Source: Effrenium voratum (taxonomy: Eukaryota; Sar; Dinophyceae; Suessiales; Symbiodiniaceae). Taken from it: 64,000 bases of DNA. Below the pieces are notes generated by a model. That model saw nothing but the letters and a program-made list of their open reading frames with translations, did not search any database and had not been told where the DNA came from. The DNA is taken from NCBI GenBank assembly GCA_963377175.1, contig CAUJNA010000827.1:1-64000 (forward strand). Direction: 5' to 3'. Shown piece after piece: positions 50,946 through 61,057 of the stretch; positions within the stretch are counted from its first letter, which is position 1; each line of letters begins with the position of its first letter. Made by a program: the position numbers and the translations under genes.

Positions 50946-51495
50946 GGGCCACCACGGACGGGCAGGCACGGAAGCAGCATCGCCGCGCTGCAGAGCTCGC
51001 TGACCACGGGTCTCTCCAACAAGGCAGACCAGTCGGCCTTCGACGTGCTGGAGGGCGTGGTGGCCACGAAGAGCACCCCCGACAGCGTGGACCTGAAGCT
51101 GTCGAATTACAGCACCACGGCGGCCATGAACGGCTCCATCGCCTCGGCCAACAACGCCACGCTGGCCACGGTGGCCGCCAACTACGGCCTCAAGACCGTG
51201 GTGGACAAGCACTCCCTCGACATCGCTGCGAGGATCACGCCGCTGGAGGTCGACACCAAGGTGGCCAACGCTATCCTGGGCGTGTCCGCCGCAGCGCTGG
51301 CCTCCGAGCTCGCGAGCCGAGACGCCTCCATCTCGGGCCTGCAGACCTCCAAGGCGGACGCCAGCGCCCTGACCGCGTACGCCCTGCAGTCGGCCGTCGA
51401 CACTTCCTCGGAGGTGGACTCTAAGATAGCGGCAGCCCTCCTGGGCGCAGTCACCACGGCAGCCCTGGACGCCGTGCCGTCCGCGAACTCGATCT
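50946..51495 (+). pseudogene. Fibre-like protein, main fragment
   Basis: An open plus-strand frame with AALQSSLTTGLSNKADQSAF, STTAAMNGSIASANNATL and similar short helices, the GC-rich analogue of the shaft of the fibre at 4,095. It has no clear start, since it emerges from satellite DNA. At about 51,490 it collides tail-to-tail with the truncated capsid gene. No chaperone domain was seen. It appears broken at both ends. Confidence 0.5.
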
Positions 51496-52037
51496 CGGTG
51501 ACCAGGTTCAGCTGCGGCGGCAGCATCTTGCCGCAGCGCAGGACGCCCACCATGGTGGGGCGCAGCAGCACGTCCGCGTAGCCGCTCTGGTGCACCGCGC
51601 GGGCGATGCGGGGGACGTTGACTTCGTCGAAACCCTCCATGGCCTTGTTGCGGTTGTACTCTCGGCCCTTCTGCAGGTCGTGCACGGCCACGGTGCGGCC
51701 GTAGTATAGTTGATGTCGTCGCAGCGCTGGCCGTTAGCGAAGACCTGGACGCGCTGGACGAAGCAGGCGGGGTTGGGCGTGGCCGGGGCCAGCGGGTTGG
51801 CGCCGTCCGTGTTCCTGACGTGGAAGGCGATCTTGATCGACTCGGGGTCGATGAAGGACGTGCCGCTGGTCAGGGGATGCGGCAGACCCAAGAGGTCGTG
51901 GGGGAGAACGAGCTCAGCGAGCTCGGGAAGTACTGCACGTCGTGCCGCGCCGTCACGTAGCTGGTGTTGCTCGTCTTCAGCTTGTAGTCCAGGCTCTGCA
52001 TCAGCTCATCCTGGGCTCCGGCGGTGACTACCTCCAT
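51496..52037 (-). pseudogene. Major capsid protein of the GC-rich PLV, truncated and frameshifted
   Basis: The ATG at 52,037 follows TATATAAAGAAGC. The start reads MEVVTAGAQDELMQSLDYKL and RHDVQYFPSS, then a stop follows in frame near 51,892. The next frame continues with SFIDPESIKIAFHVRNTDG and FVQRVQVFANGQRCDDINY, and after another shift GRTVAVHDLQ to LNLVTEIEFAD. The blocks correspond in order to the capsid protein at 1-921. Homology ends near 51,496, where fibre-like sequence begins on the other strand, so more than half of the protein is lost. Confidence 0.65.
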
Positions 52038-52079
52038 GCTTCTTTATATACACGCATTTTGAGTCGTACGGCGAAGGAA

Positions 52080-52370
52080 AACTATTCCTCTAGTGCCTAC
52101 ATTTAGGTAGGCACTAGAGGAATAGCGTTTTGTAGCCCAAAACCGTGCAAAAGCTATTCTTCTAGGCCGTATATGTATATACGACCTAGAAGAATAGCGT
52201 TTTGCAGCGCAAAACCGTGCAAAACGAGCTGTCTAGTCCGTATATCTATATACGGACGAGACTAATAGCATTTTGTAGCACAAAACCGTGTAAAACGAGC
52301 TATTCTTCCAGTCCGAAAATACTAGAAGAATAGCATTTTGCAGCGCAAAACCGTGCAAAACAAACTCACC
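52080..52370. repeat. Array of four hairpins upstream of the capsid gene
   Basis: Hairpins at 52,082-52,125 (perfect 19-bp stem, loop ATTTAG), 52,154-52,197, 52,229-52,268 and 52,300-52,333. Most stems contain CTATTCTTCTAG/CTAGAAGAATAG-like arms. Start-to-start spacing is 71-75 bp. Each is followed by a spacer GCGTTTTGCAGCGCAAAACC, itself a small hairpin TTTTGC/GCAAAA. In the third unit both sides changed (TTTTGT/ACAAAA), keeping the pairing. It lies between the capsid ATG and the end of the next upstream gene. Confidence 0.85.
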
Positions 52371-52386
52371 CCCAGGAGAGTTTTTT

Positions 52387-53570
52387 TTAAGCAGCCTCAA
52401 CCAGCTGGTCGAAGCTGGGCGGAGGCAGGCTCCGGCGTGACTGCCCGGAACTGGAGCTCGGCCGCAAGCTCGGCTGAGACTGGGGCAGGGTCACGGGGTT
52501 CAGGCCCCAAGAGAAGGGGCGCGGCGTGTGGTTGGACTGCGCCCGGACACGGAAGCCTGACTGCGAGGAGGCGCGGCTGCTTGCGGGGCTGCCGGACGTG
52601 CTGCTGCCGGTGCGCAGCGAGAAGTGCTGAGGCTGCGTGGCGTCGTTCATGCCGTTGGCGGACCGGACGTCCTGCACGGCTGCGTCCTCGCTGCCCTGCT
52701 GAGGCCGGAAGAGCGTGTTCTCCAGCACCCAGCCCGTGCCGCGGGCAAGGCCGTAGGCTGCGCCGCCTGCAAGGCCCACGGCCAGCCCTGCCATTGCCGC
52801 TGCGCCGACTCCGGCTGCGCCAGCCAACGTTCCAGCAACCTCGCCCGCGGTGGGCGCCAGGCTGCAGCCCCCTTGGCCAGGCCGCCCAGGTACCCGAAGG
52901 CTCCGCCCGCAACCTCCTCCGCAGCCACGGCCGCCGTCTCCTCGACGGCTTGCGCTGCCCCACGCTCCACCTCCTGCGCACGCTGCCCTGCCTCGTCCAG
53001 GAGGCGCTCGTACTACGTCGTCGCCGACCTATGACCTGCGGAGGCGGCTGCGGCTGGCCCGGACGGGGCAGCACGTTCAGGCGCACGTACTCGGCTGCGT
53101 CCTGGGGCATCTGAGAGCGGAAGGCCTGCGCGGCTGCGAGCCCTGCTGCTCCTGCGCCTATGAGGTCCGCTGCCGGCCGTGCTGCGCAGACGGTCCGTGA
53201 TGGATGGCGGGCCCTGACCGTTGCTTGCCAGGGCGCCGGCCTCGGGGTCTCCTGCCAGGTCGTCCTCGACGAAGCGGGTTCCGCCGTAGCCTTGGTACCT
53301 CCGCGCCAGCCGCACATCCTCGTCCGTGGCCTCGGCGGGAGTGCGGAAACCGTCCTTGGGAATTGCCTGCAGGAGCGTGTGCTGCAGAGGCCGAGGGTTG
53401 GGGTCCTCGCTGGACTGCACGAAGTCGTCCAGGTAGAAGTGGCTTGTGATGAACGAGGTGGCCTTGCGGTCCGGCTGGTCCAGGGGCAGGGGCTCATTTC
53501 GCTCAAGGTAGCCCACCGCCTGCTCGAAGCGCGGGCGCTGGTTGAAGCCGTGGGCCCGAAGCGTCTTCAT
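52387..53570 (-). pseudogene. PLV protein with glycine/alanine-rich segment, frameshifted
   Basis: The ATG at 53,570 (leader CGATAAAGAG) opens MKTLRAHGFNQRPRFEQAV, followed by FITSHFYLDDFVQ and RRYQGYGGTRFVEDD. The reading then passes through at least three frames: ADLIGAGAAGLAAAQAF and DAAEYVRLNVLPRPG; then AVEETAAVAAEEVAGGAFGY; then AGAAGVGAAAMAGLAVGLAGG, a glycine-zipper-like hydrophobic stretch. It ends with a Ser-rich tail and LPPPSFDQLVEAA at 52,387. A virion or membrane-associated protein is possible. No counterpart was recognised in the AT-rich element. Confidence 0.45.
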
Positions 53571-53581
53571 CTCTTTATCGG

Positions 53582-53853
53582 TTACTGCGCAACTTCGCCC
53601 GCCGCTCGTTCCACGCCCCGGCGCTCGGCCCGCGCGTAGCGCAACTGGGGTACCTGGCGGCGCACGGCCTCCGCCAGCCGGCTCACGTCGTCTCCTGCGC
53701 CTGCCTGCGCTCGCCCAGCCAGTTGTTGAAGGCCCGCGCCTCCTCCAGTTCTCGGTAGCGCTTCAGCAGCAGCGGCTGCAGGTTGTAGCTGGGGTAGGTC
53801 TTGCGGAACCACCGGAGCATCTGCGGCTCGTTGCGGGGCTCGATGGACATCAT
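53582..53853 (-). pseudogene. Small PLV protein, frameshifted
   Basis: ATG at 53,853 after GTAAAAGCAAG. It reads MMSIEPRNEPQMLRWFRKTY and then LLLKRYRELEEARAFNNWLG, a basic helical protein, before a stop near 53,680. The next frame continues DDVSRLAEAVRRQVPQLRYA and ends at 53,582, 12 nt before the gene that follows. One indel would unite the two. Function unknown. Confidence 0.4.
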
Positions 53854-53860
53854 CTTGCTT

Positions 53861-54155
53861 TTACACTAGCACGCTCGCGCCTGTGGCGCGCTGCTGCTCT
53901 CTCGTGAGCTGAGGTGCCTCTGGTGGGGCCTCGGCCGGTGGTGCCTCGGCCGGTGGTGCCTTGGCCGGTGGTGCCTCGGCCGGTGGTGCCTCGGTCTCAA
54001 CCGGAGGCGGCTTTGGCTTGCGCTTCAGGGCAGCCGGCTCGGTGGGCACGTCCTGCTTCGGGTCGTTTCGGTTCCGGTGCCTCCGGCGCAGCGTGCGCCC
54101 TGTGCGCAGCGTCCTCCTGCGCCTCCGGCGCCCTGTCGTGTTCGGTCGGCTCCAT
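53861..54155 (-). pseudogene. Proline-rich protein of the GC-rich PLV, frameshifted
   Basis: ATG at 54,155 after TATAATTAAAAGG. The first part is MEPTEHDRAPEAQEDAAH with Pro/Glu-rich continuation, then a shift to PVETEAPPAEAPPAKAP repeats, ending in TREQQRATGASVLV. It sits beside the virion protein as does the proline-rich zinc protein at 3,509, but no zinc finger is visible. Assigned by position and composition only. Confidence 0.45.
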
Positions 54156-54163
54156 CCTTTTAA

Positions 54164-54920
54164 TTATACGTGGTCAAGATATAGGACAAATGACAAAGAC
54201 GACCCTCGAAGCCGGACGACGTTGCCGTCCAGGTCGGTCAGCCGGAAGCGCATGCGCCTCAGGGTGACGGGGCCCCTCAGGGCCATGAAGTGCCCGTCGT
54301 CCAAGCCCGTCTCCACGATGGTGCCCACGCCGCTCTTCAGCGTGATCTTGGAGAGGATGTCGTCACCCATGGTTGCCCAGCACTCGGCTGGCGTTGGCCA
54401 GCTGGGCGCAGCGCAGGTAGACCTCGTTGTGCGCCATCATCCGGACGAACTCGAAGACCTGCTGCCCGCCGGAGACGAAGCTCGGGCCCAGCATGTGGTC
54501 CACGCTGAAGGGCTTGGTCGGAGAGGCGGGCGGCGCAGCAGGGTAGTCCGCTGCGTTAGGGAATTGCTGGCGCAGCTCCAGGTCGTTCAGGATCAGCCGG
54601 TTGCCGTCGTAGGCGACGCTCAGGCTGTTCGTGGTCTCGCTATAGGTGGCGGTGGCAAAGTTGGAGCTGATCCAGGCGGCCAGCCGGGCGCGCGTGTAGG
54701 CGCCCTCGGGCAGCAGCGCCCAGTTCAGCGTGCCGAGCGCGGCGTTGACCCAGTACAGGTACCGGCCCCGGTCCGTGGACAGGAAACTGTCGGCCAAGCG
54801 GATCTTGTAGACGGCCAGCCGGGCGTCGCTCTGCAGGTGCAGCGACTCTCCCAGGTCGACCTCGAAGTCGCTGTCCGAGCCGGCCACCCTCTTGCGGCTG
54901 TCCACGTAGATCGTCGTCAT
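54164..54920 (-). pseudogene. Virion protein of the GC-rich PLV, frameshifted
   Basis: ATG at 54,920 after TTAAAGAAAAGG. It begins MTTIYVDSRKRVAGSDSDFE with RLADSFLSTDRGRYLYWVN and runs to RVLGNHG near 54,363. A one-base shift leads to GDDILSKITLKSGVGTIVE and the ending GSSLSFVLYLDHV. Both the N-terminal IYVDSxxR...SDFxVxL and the C-terminal strand block match the protein at 2,578-3,432. It lies directly beside the LINE insertion. Confidence 0.65.
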
Positions 54921-55187
54921 CCTTTTCTTTAACCACCCCCCGCCTGTTCTGCGGATGATGGGCGACTGGACGGCTGCGACGGAGGTGCAGCAGGAGATGT
55001 TCTCACACTTCGCGTTGAGAAGCAGTGGGATGCACAAGGATGGAACCAACATACTTCTTACACTGCATGGATACATATCCAAAATCAGTGGGCCGCCATT
55101 CAAAAGGCATCTGGATATGGCAGATCTTGGACCGCGTGGCTGGCGAAGGAAGGAGGCATCCCTGCTTTCTATGCCGAGGCGCCGCCT

Positions 55188-56420
55188 GTGATTTTTCTGG
55201 AGCAAATATATAAGGTCACCAAGGCTGATGCTGACCACTTGCTCCGACAACACTTCAAGGCGCGAAATGCCCATGTGTGCCAAGCTGATGCCATTGATGT
55301 GAGGGCAAACGGACTGAAAAAACACTTCCACCGGATTCAGGGCGAGGGCAACCCGCCCATCCAATGGCTGAATCGTAATGTGAACGTACAAGGCAGGATG
55401 ATCAGAGCCCCCAAAGGTAGAGCCCGCATTAGGTTGCAGGAATGCATATCCTTGGCAGAGGGAACGGAAGCCACTTTTGGAGAGGCACGCATTGCTGTCC
55501 AAGCGGTCAAGGCTCAGGATGTGGATGTCACGGTGATCTCAGGGGCGCTTCCCACGTCGGGTACTTTCCGGACACATCAGATCATAACGGATGTTGATGA
55601 GCTCGGTGAGGAATTCCAAAGTTTTTGGGGCCAAATCTGGAACCGTGATAGAGCAGACACAACTTGGGAGGACCAGGAATGGGATCAGGCGCGTACCCTG
55701 GTTGCCGAATGCGGGGAGGCCTGGCCCCAAATACAGGTTGACTGGAATGATATTGACATGTGGAGAGCTGTTCTGAGGCAACTCCCGTCAGGCAAGGCCC
55801 GTGGAGTGGACGGTTGGTCCTACGAGGAATTGCGCCAACTTCCTGATGGTGCAATTGAACATCTAGGACAACTCATGCAGCGTATTGAGGCGGATGGATC
55901 TTTCCCGCAACCTGCTATGCAAGCACGCACGGTTTTGTTGCCTAAACAGGCACAGACGGAAGGTATGTCAGGGACACGCCCCATCACGATCTTGGGTTGC
56001 CTCAATAGGCTATGGAGTAGATATGTGACGGCATGGATCGTGCCTCGCTGGTCCCAGGCTTTTCCAGAGGGCATTGCGTGTGGGTTGCAACACAGGGGGG
56101 TTGAGGAGCTCAATCTCGCGGCAATGACGATGATTGAAGAAGCGATGGAGGATGGCAATCCGTTGGGGGGCTTCAGCCTTGATCTGGTGAAAGCCTTCAA
56201 CCAGATGGGTCGGCCACTTGTTCAGAAGTGCATGGTGCACCTCGGCTTCCCTGCTCAAGTGGCTCAGACATGGATTACATCCTTGTCACACCTCCGAAGA
56301 TATCCAACCTTTGGGAAATATGTCGCACCAGGCGTCCCCTCCACTACAGGAGTCCCAGAAGGGGACTCACTGTCTGTTTTGGCAATGCTGTCAGTGTGCT
56401 TCTTTTTTCACAAAGGATAC
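55188..56420 (+). pseudogene. LINE reverse transcriptase, first part
   Basis: Upstream linker, then GKARGVDGWSYEEL, RPITILGCLNRLW, motif A GFSLDLVKAFNQMG and motif B TTGVPEGDSLSVLA. Frame is lost between about 56,400 and 56,440, before motif C. Confidence 0.75.
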
Positions 56421-59113
56421 GATCGACGGGAGCAACTCCCGGCTGCTATGCAGACAACTGGACGTTCGCAAGCCGAACAACGGAGCAACAGACAAATGCT
56501 TTTGCAGCTATGTTGCAGCTCACGCAGGCCTTCAAGTTGCCAGTTGACTTCACAAAATCATGGGCCTGGGGCACTACGTCATGTATGCGTGACATTTGGT
56601 CCAGCGAACACATGCAGCCACCAGGGGGACAGGGGACCATCCAGGTCGTGGACACTGCGAAGGAGCTCGGGGTGCAATATGTTTATACAAAGAAATCTGT
56701 GGCACGCAAATGGGCGGATAGAGTTGCCCAAACCCATGTGATGGCGTGTCGTATCAAACATGCTTCAAACAGCCATGATGTGAGAGCTAGACTTATGGCA
56801 GGCGCGGTGTGGCCCAAGGTGCTTTATGGCTTGGAAATCACCTTCATGGGCAAGAAGTATTTTGATCAGATGCGACGCGAGGCAACCACTGCGATCCTCG
56901 GGGAATACCACCAGACCAATCCCTTTTTGGCGTGTAACACCATCTCCAAATTCATGATTGACCCGCAATATTATGTCATTGAGAAGCTGTTGATGACGAT
57001 CAGGAGATGGTATTTGCGACAACCAGCTAAGGTCTTGGACTTCCTGAACAGGGTTAATACCTTCCGAGGCAACAAAGCGTGCGGCCCAATCTCAAGTTGT
57101 GCACTGTACCTGCGGCTGATGAATATGCGAATAGATGGGCGAGGTGACGTCACAACACCGGGATATGCCAAACTCGGCCTTTTCGACAAAGGTAGAACGC
57201 AGATCAAAAGCTGGATGCAGAACGTCTGGAATGGGTATGTTCAGTCCCATATCACACGGAGGGGCGCGCCGGAGCATACAATGTGGAATTTCCTTCTCAC
57301 GAAGCAGATCTTCAGCAGAGTGCCAGCTACGGTGAAGAAGATGTCGGCCCTCAGAATCACAGGAACCATCTCAAGCGGAGCGACAAAGCAAAAATGGGGG
57401 GAAAAGTATCGGGCCGACAATTGCCCTTTTTGTGACGAACTGGAGACGATGGAGCACGCCCTTCTACACTGCGAGGCCCTCCGACATCAACGGGATGGCT
57501 GGGACGAGGCCATGAACATCCTGCAAACAACAAGACGGGAATGGATTCACCTTCCGATTGCCTTTCGGCACGAAGGGGAGAACATGTTGCAGATGATTTG
57601 GGCAGCCAGGCAGATGGCGGATGTTGATGACCCTCCAATGACGCCGATGACCTCATGGCGTTTTTACACAGATGGCTCATGCACGCATCCGTCCATTTCA
57701 GAGGCAAGAAGGGCATCATACGCGGTCATACAGGATACAAACTCTGATGATGTTCAACGGAGACTAGCGCTTGATGGACCTCGGGATGAGCTCAACATGC
57801 CGAGTGGACTGGTCTGTGCCGACTTTGGCTTGGTACATGGTGACCAAACCATCGGACGGGCAGAAACCCTAGCCATCTGGTCGGGGATACGCATGGTAAT
57901 GCGGACGGGATCAGATCTCCCGATCACCATCTACACCGACTCACAATATGCAATCACGATGTGTCGATTGGTGCAGCGCTTCAAAAACGCGGGGGTGATG
58001 CAATTAGCAATCTCGACCGAGAACTATGACATCCTCCAGGAAATGTTGCAAAGGTGGCCGCCCAATGCGATTGCTTTTCGAAAGGTGAAATCACACCGTC
58101 CGGAACCCAGCGCGGCTGACATGGAGGACTTGTGGAACATCTTAGGAAATGCAGCAGCGGACCACTTGGCCGCGCATGCACTCACACGCGAGCTGGATAC
58201 AGTCAAACATCTCTCGGAACAAATTGCGTCCCACATAAAAATGGAGCAGGCTCGTTTGGGGGCCGTACTGCATTTCACCACACACATGTCGATAGCGAGA
58301 CTTAAAGCTTTGGAAGAACGGGATGAAGAAGACTTCAAGAGGCACCAGCATCTGCAGGATAATCCGCCAGAGGATGCACGTGCCTTGTGCCCGATTCCCA
58401 AAGCAAGCAGGTCACGCCAGCACTTACAGCAGTGGGCTCCGGTGTGCAGACCACCAAGGATTCTGACACCATTGGATATTCGCGAGGCGCGTTCCTGCAA
58501 TATGGGGACCTATCTTGCAGATCTCACTTGGAAATGGATGCACACGCTTGAGTGGCCAGATCCAGCTCATCCGGTGCAGGAGCCGGATTGGGGGGTACAT
58601 CCCTTGGAACTCCTTTTCAATTTTTGCCTCCTCACTGGACAAAGGATGCTGGTTAATCATGAGTGCGTGCCAAGGGTGAATAAATTTACCTTTGTCAGAT
58701 GGAACAGCATAGAGGCGAACGCACGCTCTGACTCTTTGAAATCAGCGGAAGCGCAGGCAGATAAGCTCAGACAGACGATCTTACAACTTCAAGCGCTCCA
58801 CGGATTCGAAGTCTTCCCAACGCAGTATGTGGATGACAACATTTCCTTGAGAGTGTTAGGTTTTCCAAGGAGATGTCGGGGTTTCCGCTCCAGACCGAAA
58901 ATGATGCATTCGGCAAAGACAGTGCAGCTTACATTCGAGTATCTTCAGCAGAATGGTTTTCCGGAGCACTTGAGGCAAATGGCAATCATGCCATCCCCAC
59001 CTGGTGATGTGTTTGAGATAACAAGCGCAACGGATCCGGATGACTTCTTGGGCCCGGTGGCCAGAACCTCTTTGCTGAATCGGATCAGAGCAGCACGTAG
59101 ACATGCGGCTTAG
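56421..59113 (+). CDS. LINE RT C-terminus, RNase H and long tail
   Basis: Starts with motif C as GCYADNWTFAS (YADN rather than YADD) and the thumb region. A zinc-like CPFCDELETMEHALLHC follows. RNase H has WRFYTDGSCTHP, AETLAIWSG, IYTDSQYAI and a late GNAAADHLA. After this about 320 more residues continue to 59,113 with no recognised domain. It is one open frame from 56,228, the part before about 56,420 being out of register with the RT. Confidence 0.75.
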
Positions 59114-59277
59114 GCTTGATGGAAACTGGCGGCGCCGTGTTTGGGTCCCCCCCTTTTTTCTGGTTTCTTTTTCGGGGTTTGCTGTCCTTTCCGCTTTGGG
59201 GGCGCCGTCTTTTTCCGGGTGGATTCTTGGCTGAACTGCCACAATCCGGGGTTATGGTCTCACACGTTTGAGCTCGG

Positions 59278-60009
59278 CTAACCTGCTACGGCGAGGGGTT
59301 GGAGCTGCGGCAATGACCGCGAAGGCAAAAGAGGAAAAAAGTGGAGCTGGCGAACAGCTTCTGGCCCAGGAAGCTGAGCGCCGCTCCGCTGGTCCTTCGG
59401 CAGCAGCGAGCTGAGCTCCTCCACGACGGCGTCCAGCTCGTGCTGGTTGCGCAGCCTCCAGCAGCAGAGGAATTGTATGTTCACCCGCACGGCGGCGCTG
59501 ATGAGCCTCAGCTTCTGGGAGCTCACCCAGGTGCTGATCTGCATGTGCCGGCCTCGGATGAAGAGCGTGTCAAGAGCGCCGTTGGGTTTGTGGAGCTGCG
59601 GCATGTCGGCCATATCGTCACAGATTATCAGGACCTGGTACAGTTTCTTCATCCCCAACTTCTTGGACGCCTCCGTGATCTTGCGCTGCTGCTGGATGAT
59701 GCGGCGCAGCGCCGCCTCGTCCCACTCGTCCCAGTAGGCCTGCTCCCGCTCGGTGTTCACCCCCAGGTCCCCCTCGATGTACTTCTTGACGGGGATCCAG
59801 CTGTCGTCTATGTTGATGGAAGGGCTGAAAATGTAAATTCTCTCAAAGACGCCGCGATACTGCTCCAGAATCAGGCTGATCAGCGCCACGGTTTTGCCTG
59901 ATTTTGATGGTCCGAGGAAAATGCCCGTGCATGGTACCAGGGGCACCACGGGGTCCGACGATTGTTTGCTAGTATACTCGGGCGGAGGAAAGAGCTTGAT
60001 CTTCCCCAT
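59278..60009 (-). CDS. Packaging ATPase (A32/FtsK-HerA type) of the GC-rich PLV
   Basis: ATG at 60,009 (MGKIKLFPPPEYTSK). Walker A is IFLGPSKSGKTVAL, Walker B YQVLIICDDMAD, followed by STWVSSQKLRLIS and RLRNQHELDAVVEEL. These are hallmarks of the ATPases that pump DNA into PLV, virophage and NCLDV capsids. After LPKDQ the sequence looks out of frame (a short shifted PEAVRQLHFFPL remains), so the C-terminus may be frameshifted; the stop lies in the LINE target duplication. A longer frame continues upstream to 60,663 but overlaps the zinc-repeat gene and is rejected. Confidence 0.75.
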   Translation of the reverse strand: MGKIKLFPPPEYTSKQSSDPVVPLVPCTGIFLGPSKSGKTVALISLILEQYRGVFERIYIFSPSINIDDSWIPVKKYIEGDLGVNTEREQAYWDEWDEAALRRIIQQQRKITEASKKLGMKKLYQVLIICDDMADMPQLHKPNGALDTLFIRGRHMQISTWVSSQKLRLISAAVRVNIQFLCCWRLRNQHELDAVVEELSSLLPKDQRSGAQLPGPEAVRQLHFFPLLPSRSLPQLQPLAVAG

Positions 60010-60105
60010 TCGTCCTTTTGCCTTACTTGCCAAATTCGACTCCCTGTCGGCGTGTTCATTTGCGTCGCCGCTTGCCGGGGCGTGTGAGGAAATGCACCAA
60101 GAGAG

Positions 60106-60630
60106 ATGACGCCTGTGCGCCGGCCTGACAAGAAGTGCCCGCACGGGCGGCTGCGACGTCAGTGCCGCGACTGCGGCGGCGCGTCGGTCTGCGTGCATGG
60201 GCGGAGGCGGGCTGAGTGTCGCGACTGCGGCGGCTCGTCCGTCTGCGGACACGTGCGGCTGCGGCACCAGTGCTGCGACTGCGGCGGGTCGTCCGTCTGC
60301 GTGCATGGGCGGAGGCGGGCTGAGTGCCGCGACTGCGGCGGGTCGTCGATCTGCGAGCATGGGCGACAGCGGGCACAGTGCTGCGACTGCGGCGGCGCGT
60401 CGGTCTGCGTGCACGGGCGGCTGCGACGTCAGTGCCGCGACTGCGGCGGCGCGGCGATCTGCGGACATGGGCGACAGCGGGCACAGTGCCGCGACTGCAC
60501 CAGTTTTGTATGTCAAATTGAGGGCTGTCCTCGGCAAGATCTCCCACTCGCCGGAGCGCCGAGCTTGCTGCGACACATGCGAACGATGCACGGCGACAAC
60601 CCGCGCGCAGTGACCAAGGTAAGGAGATGA
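60106..60630 (+). CDS. Zinc-binding C-x-HGR repeat protein with C2H2 finger
   Basis: 174 residues: seven tandem 18-residue modules of the type CVHGRRRAECRDCGGSSV (54 bp each), then CQIEGCPRQ...LLRHMRTMH, a C2H2-like finger. Repeats of this CxHGR/CxDCGG kind are known from algae and their large DNA viruses, and are often joined to nucleases. The gene is transcribed divergently from the ATPase. It ends at TGA 60,628-60,630 and the nuclease-like frame follows one base off, so the two probably formed one protein. Expansion of the modules in phase is seen. Confidence 0.65.
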   Translation: MTPVRRPDKKCPHGRLRRQCRDCGGASVCVHGRRRAECRDCGGSSVCGHVRLRHQCCDCGGSSVCVHGRRRAECRDCGGSSICEHGRQRAQCCDCGGASVCVHGRLRRQCRDCGGAAICGHGRQRAQCRDCTSFVCQIEGCPRQDLPLAGAPSLLRHMRTMHGDNPRAVTKVRR

Positions 60631-60631
60631 G

Positions 60632-61045
60632 GTGCACCAAGCACTCCGCGACGCGCAGATCACCTTTGAGTACCAGCACTACCTGCCCTTCCGCGGCTGC
60701 GGGTTGGAGTCGGAGACGGCGCACGCCTACGCGGACTTTGCCCTGCCGACCTCGTGGGGCTACGTCCTGCTGGAGGTTGACGAGGAACAGCACAAGGCCT
60801 ACGACCCCAGCTGCGACGTGCGCAGGGACTTGGACATGGCCGCCAGCGTGGCGCTCGGCAGCGGCCACAAGCTGCTGGTGCTGCGCTGCAACCCGGACGC
60901 CTTCAAGATCGCCAGACAGGGGCTGACCCTGGGAGCCACGCCCACCAACAGCGGCGGCTGCATGGAGTACAAGTGCCCGAAGTGCATGGCCCGCTTCACC
61001 AATTGTGGCAGCGCCACCGCGCCGCCCAGCGCTATCGAGAGATAG
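60632..61045 (+). CDS. PD-(D/E)XK-like endonuclease domain
   Basis: 137 codons from a GTG; start uncertain because it is likely the continuation of the preceding gene after a frameshift. Key residues: YADFALPTSWGYVLLEVDEEQ gives D and E-x-D, followed by H, then VRRDLDMAAS and HKLLVLRCNPDAF. This matches a nuclease fold familiar from algal and viral proteins that follow CxHGR repeats. A zinc pair CPKCMARFTNC is near the end. It might act as a homing or defence nuclease, or in repair; not tested. Confidence 0.55.
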   Translation: MHQALRDAQITFEYQHYLPFRGCGLESETAHAYADFALPTSWGYVLLEVDEEQHKAYDPSCDVRRDLDMAASVALGSGHKLLVLRCNPDAFKIARQGLTLGATPTNSGGCMEYKCPKCMARFTNCGSATAPPSAIER

Positions 61046-61057
61046 CCGAGCGCACTT

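Larger units (their letters stand above)
54930..59283 (+). mobile_element. LINE retrotransposon, 5'-truncated, inserted in the GC-rich PLV
   Basis: TAACC occurs at both edges (54,930-54,934 and 59,279-59,283), consistent with a 5-bp target duplication. The insert carries RT and RNase H but no endonuclease domain, so it is 5'-truncated. Its removal would bring the ATPase and virion protein genes next to each other. The 3' part (59,114-59,278) is untranslated and has no poly-A tail. Confidence 0.65.

Noticed and set aside
54363..55502. 379-residue minus frame running from the virion protein into the LINE
   Set aside because: The part above 54,920 is antisense of the LINE; the viral gene starts at 54,920.
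60010..60663. N-terminal extension of the ATPase frame with AAAVAALSPPPPM repeats
   Set aside because: It is the antisense of the CxHGR repeat gene; the ATPase motifs start after the ATG at 60,009.
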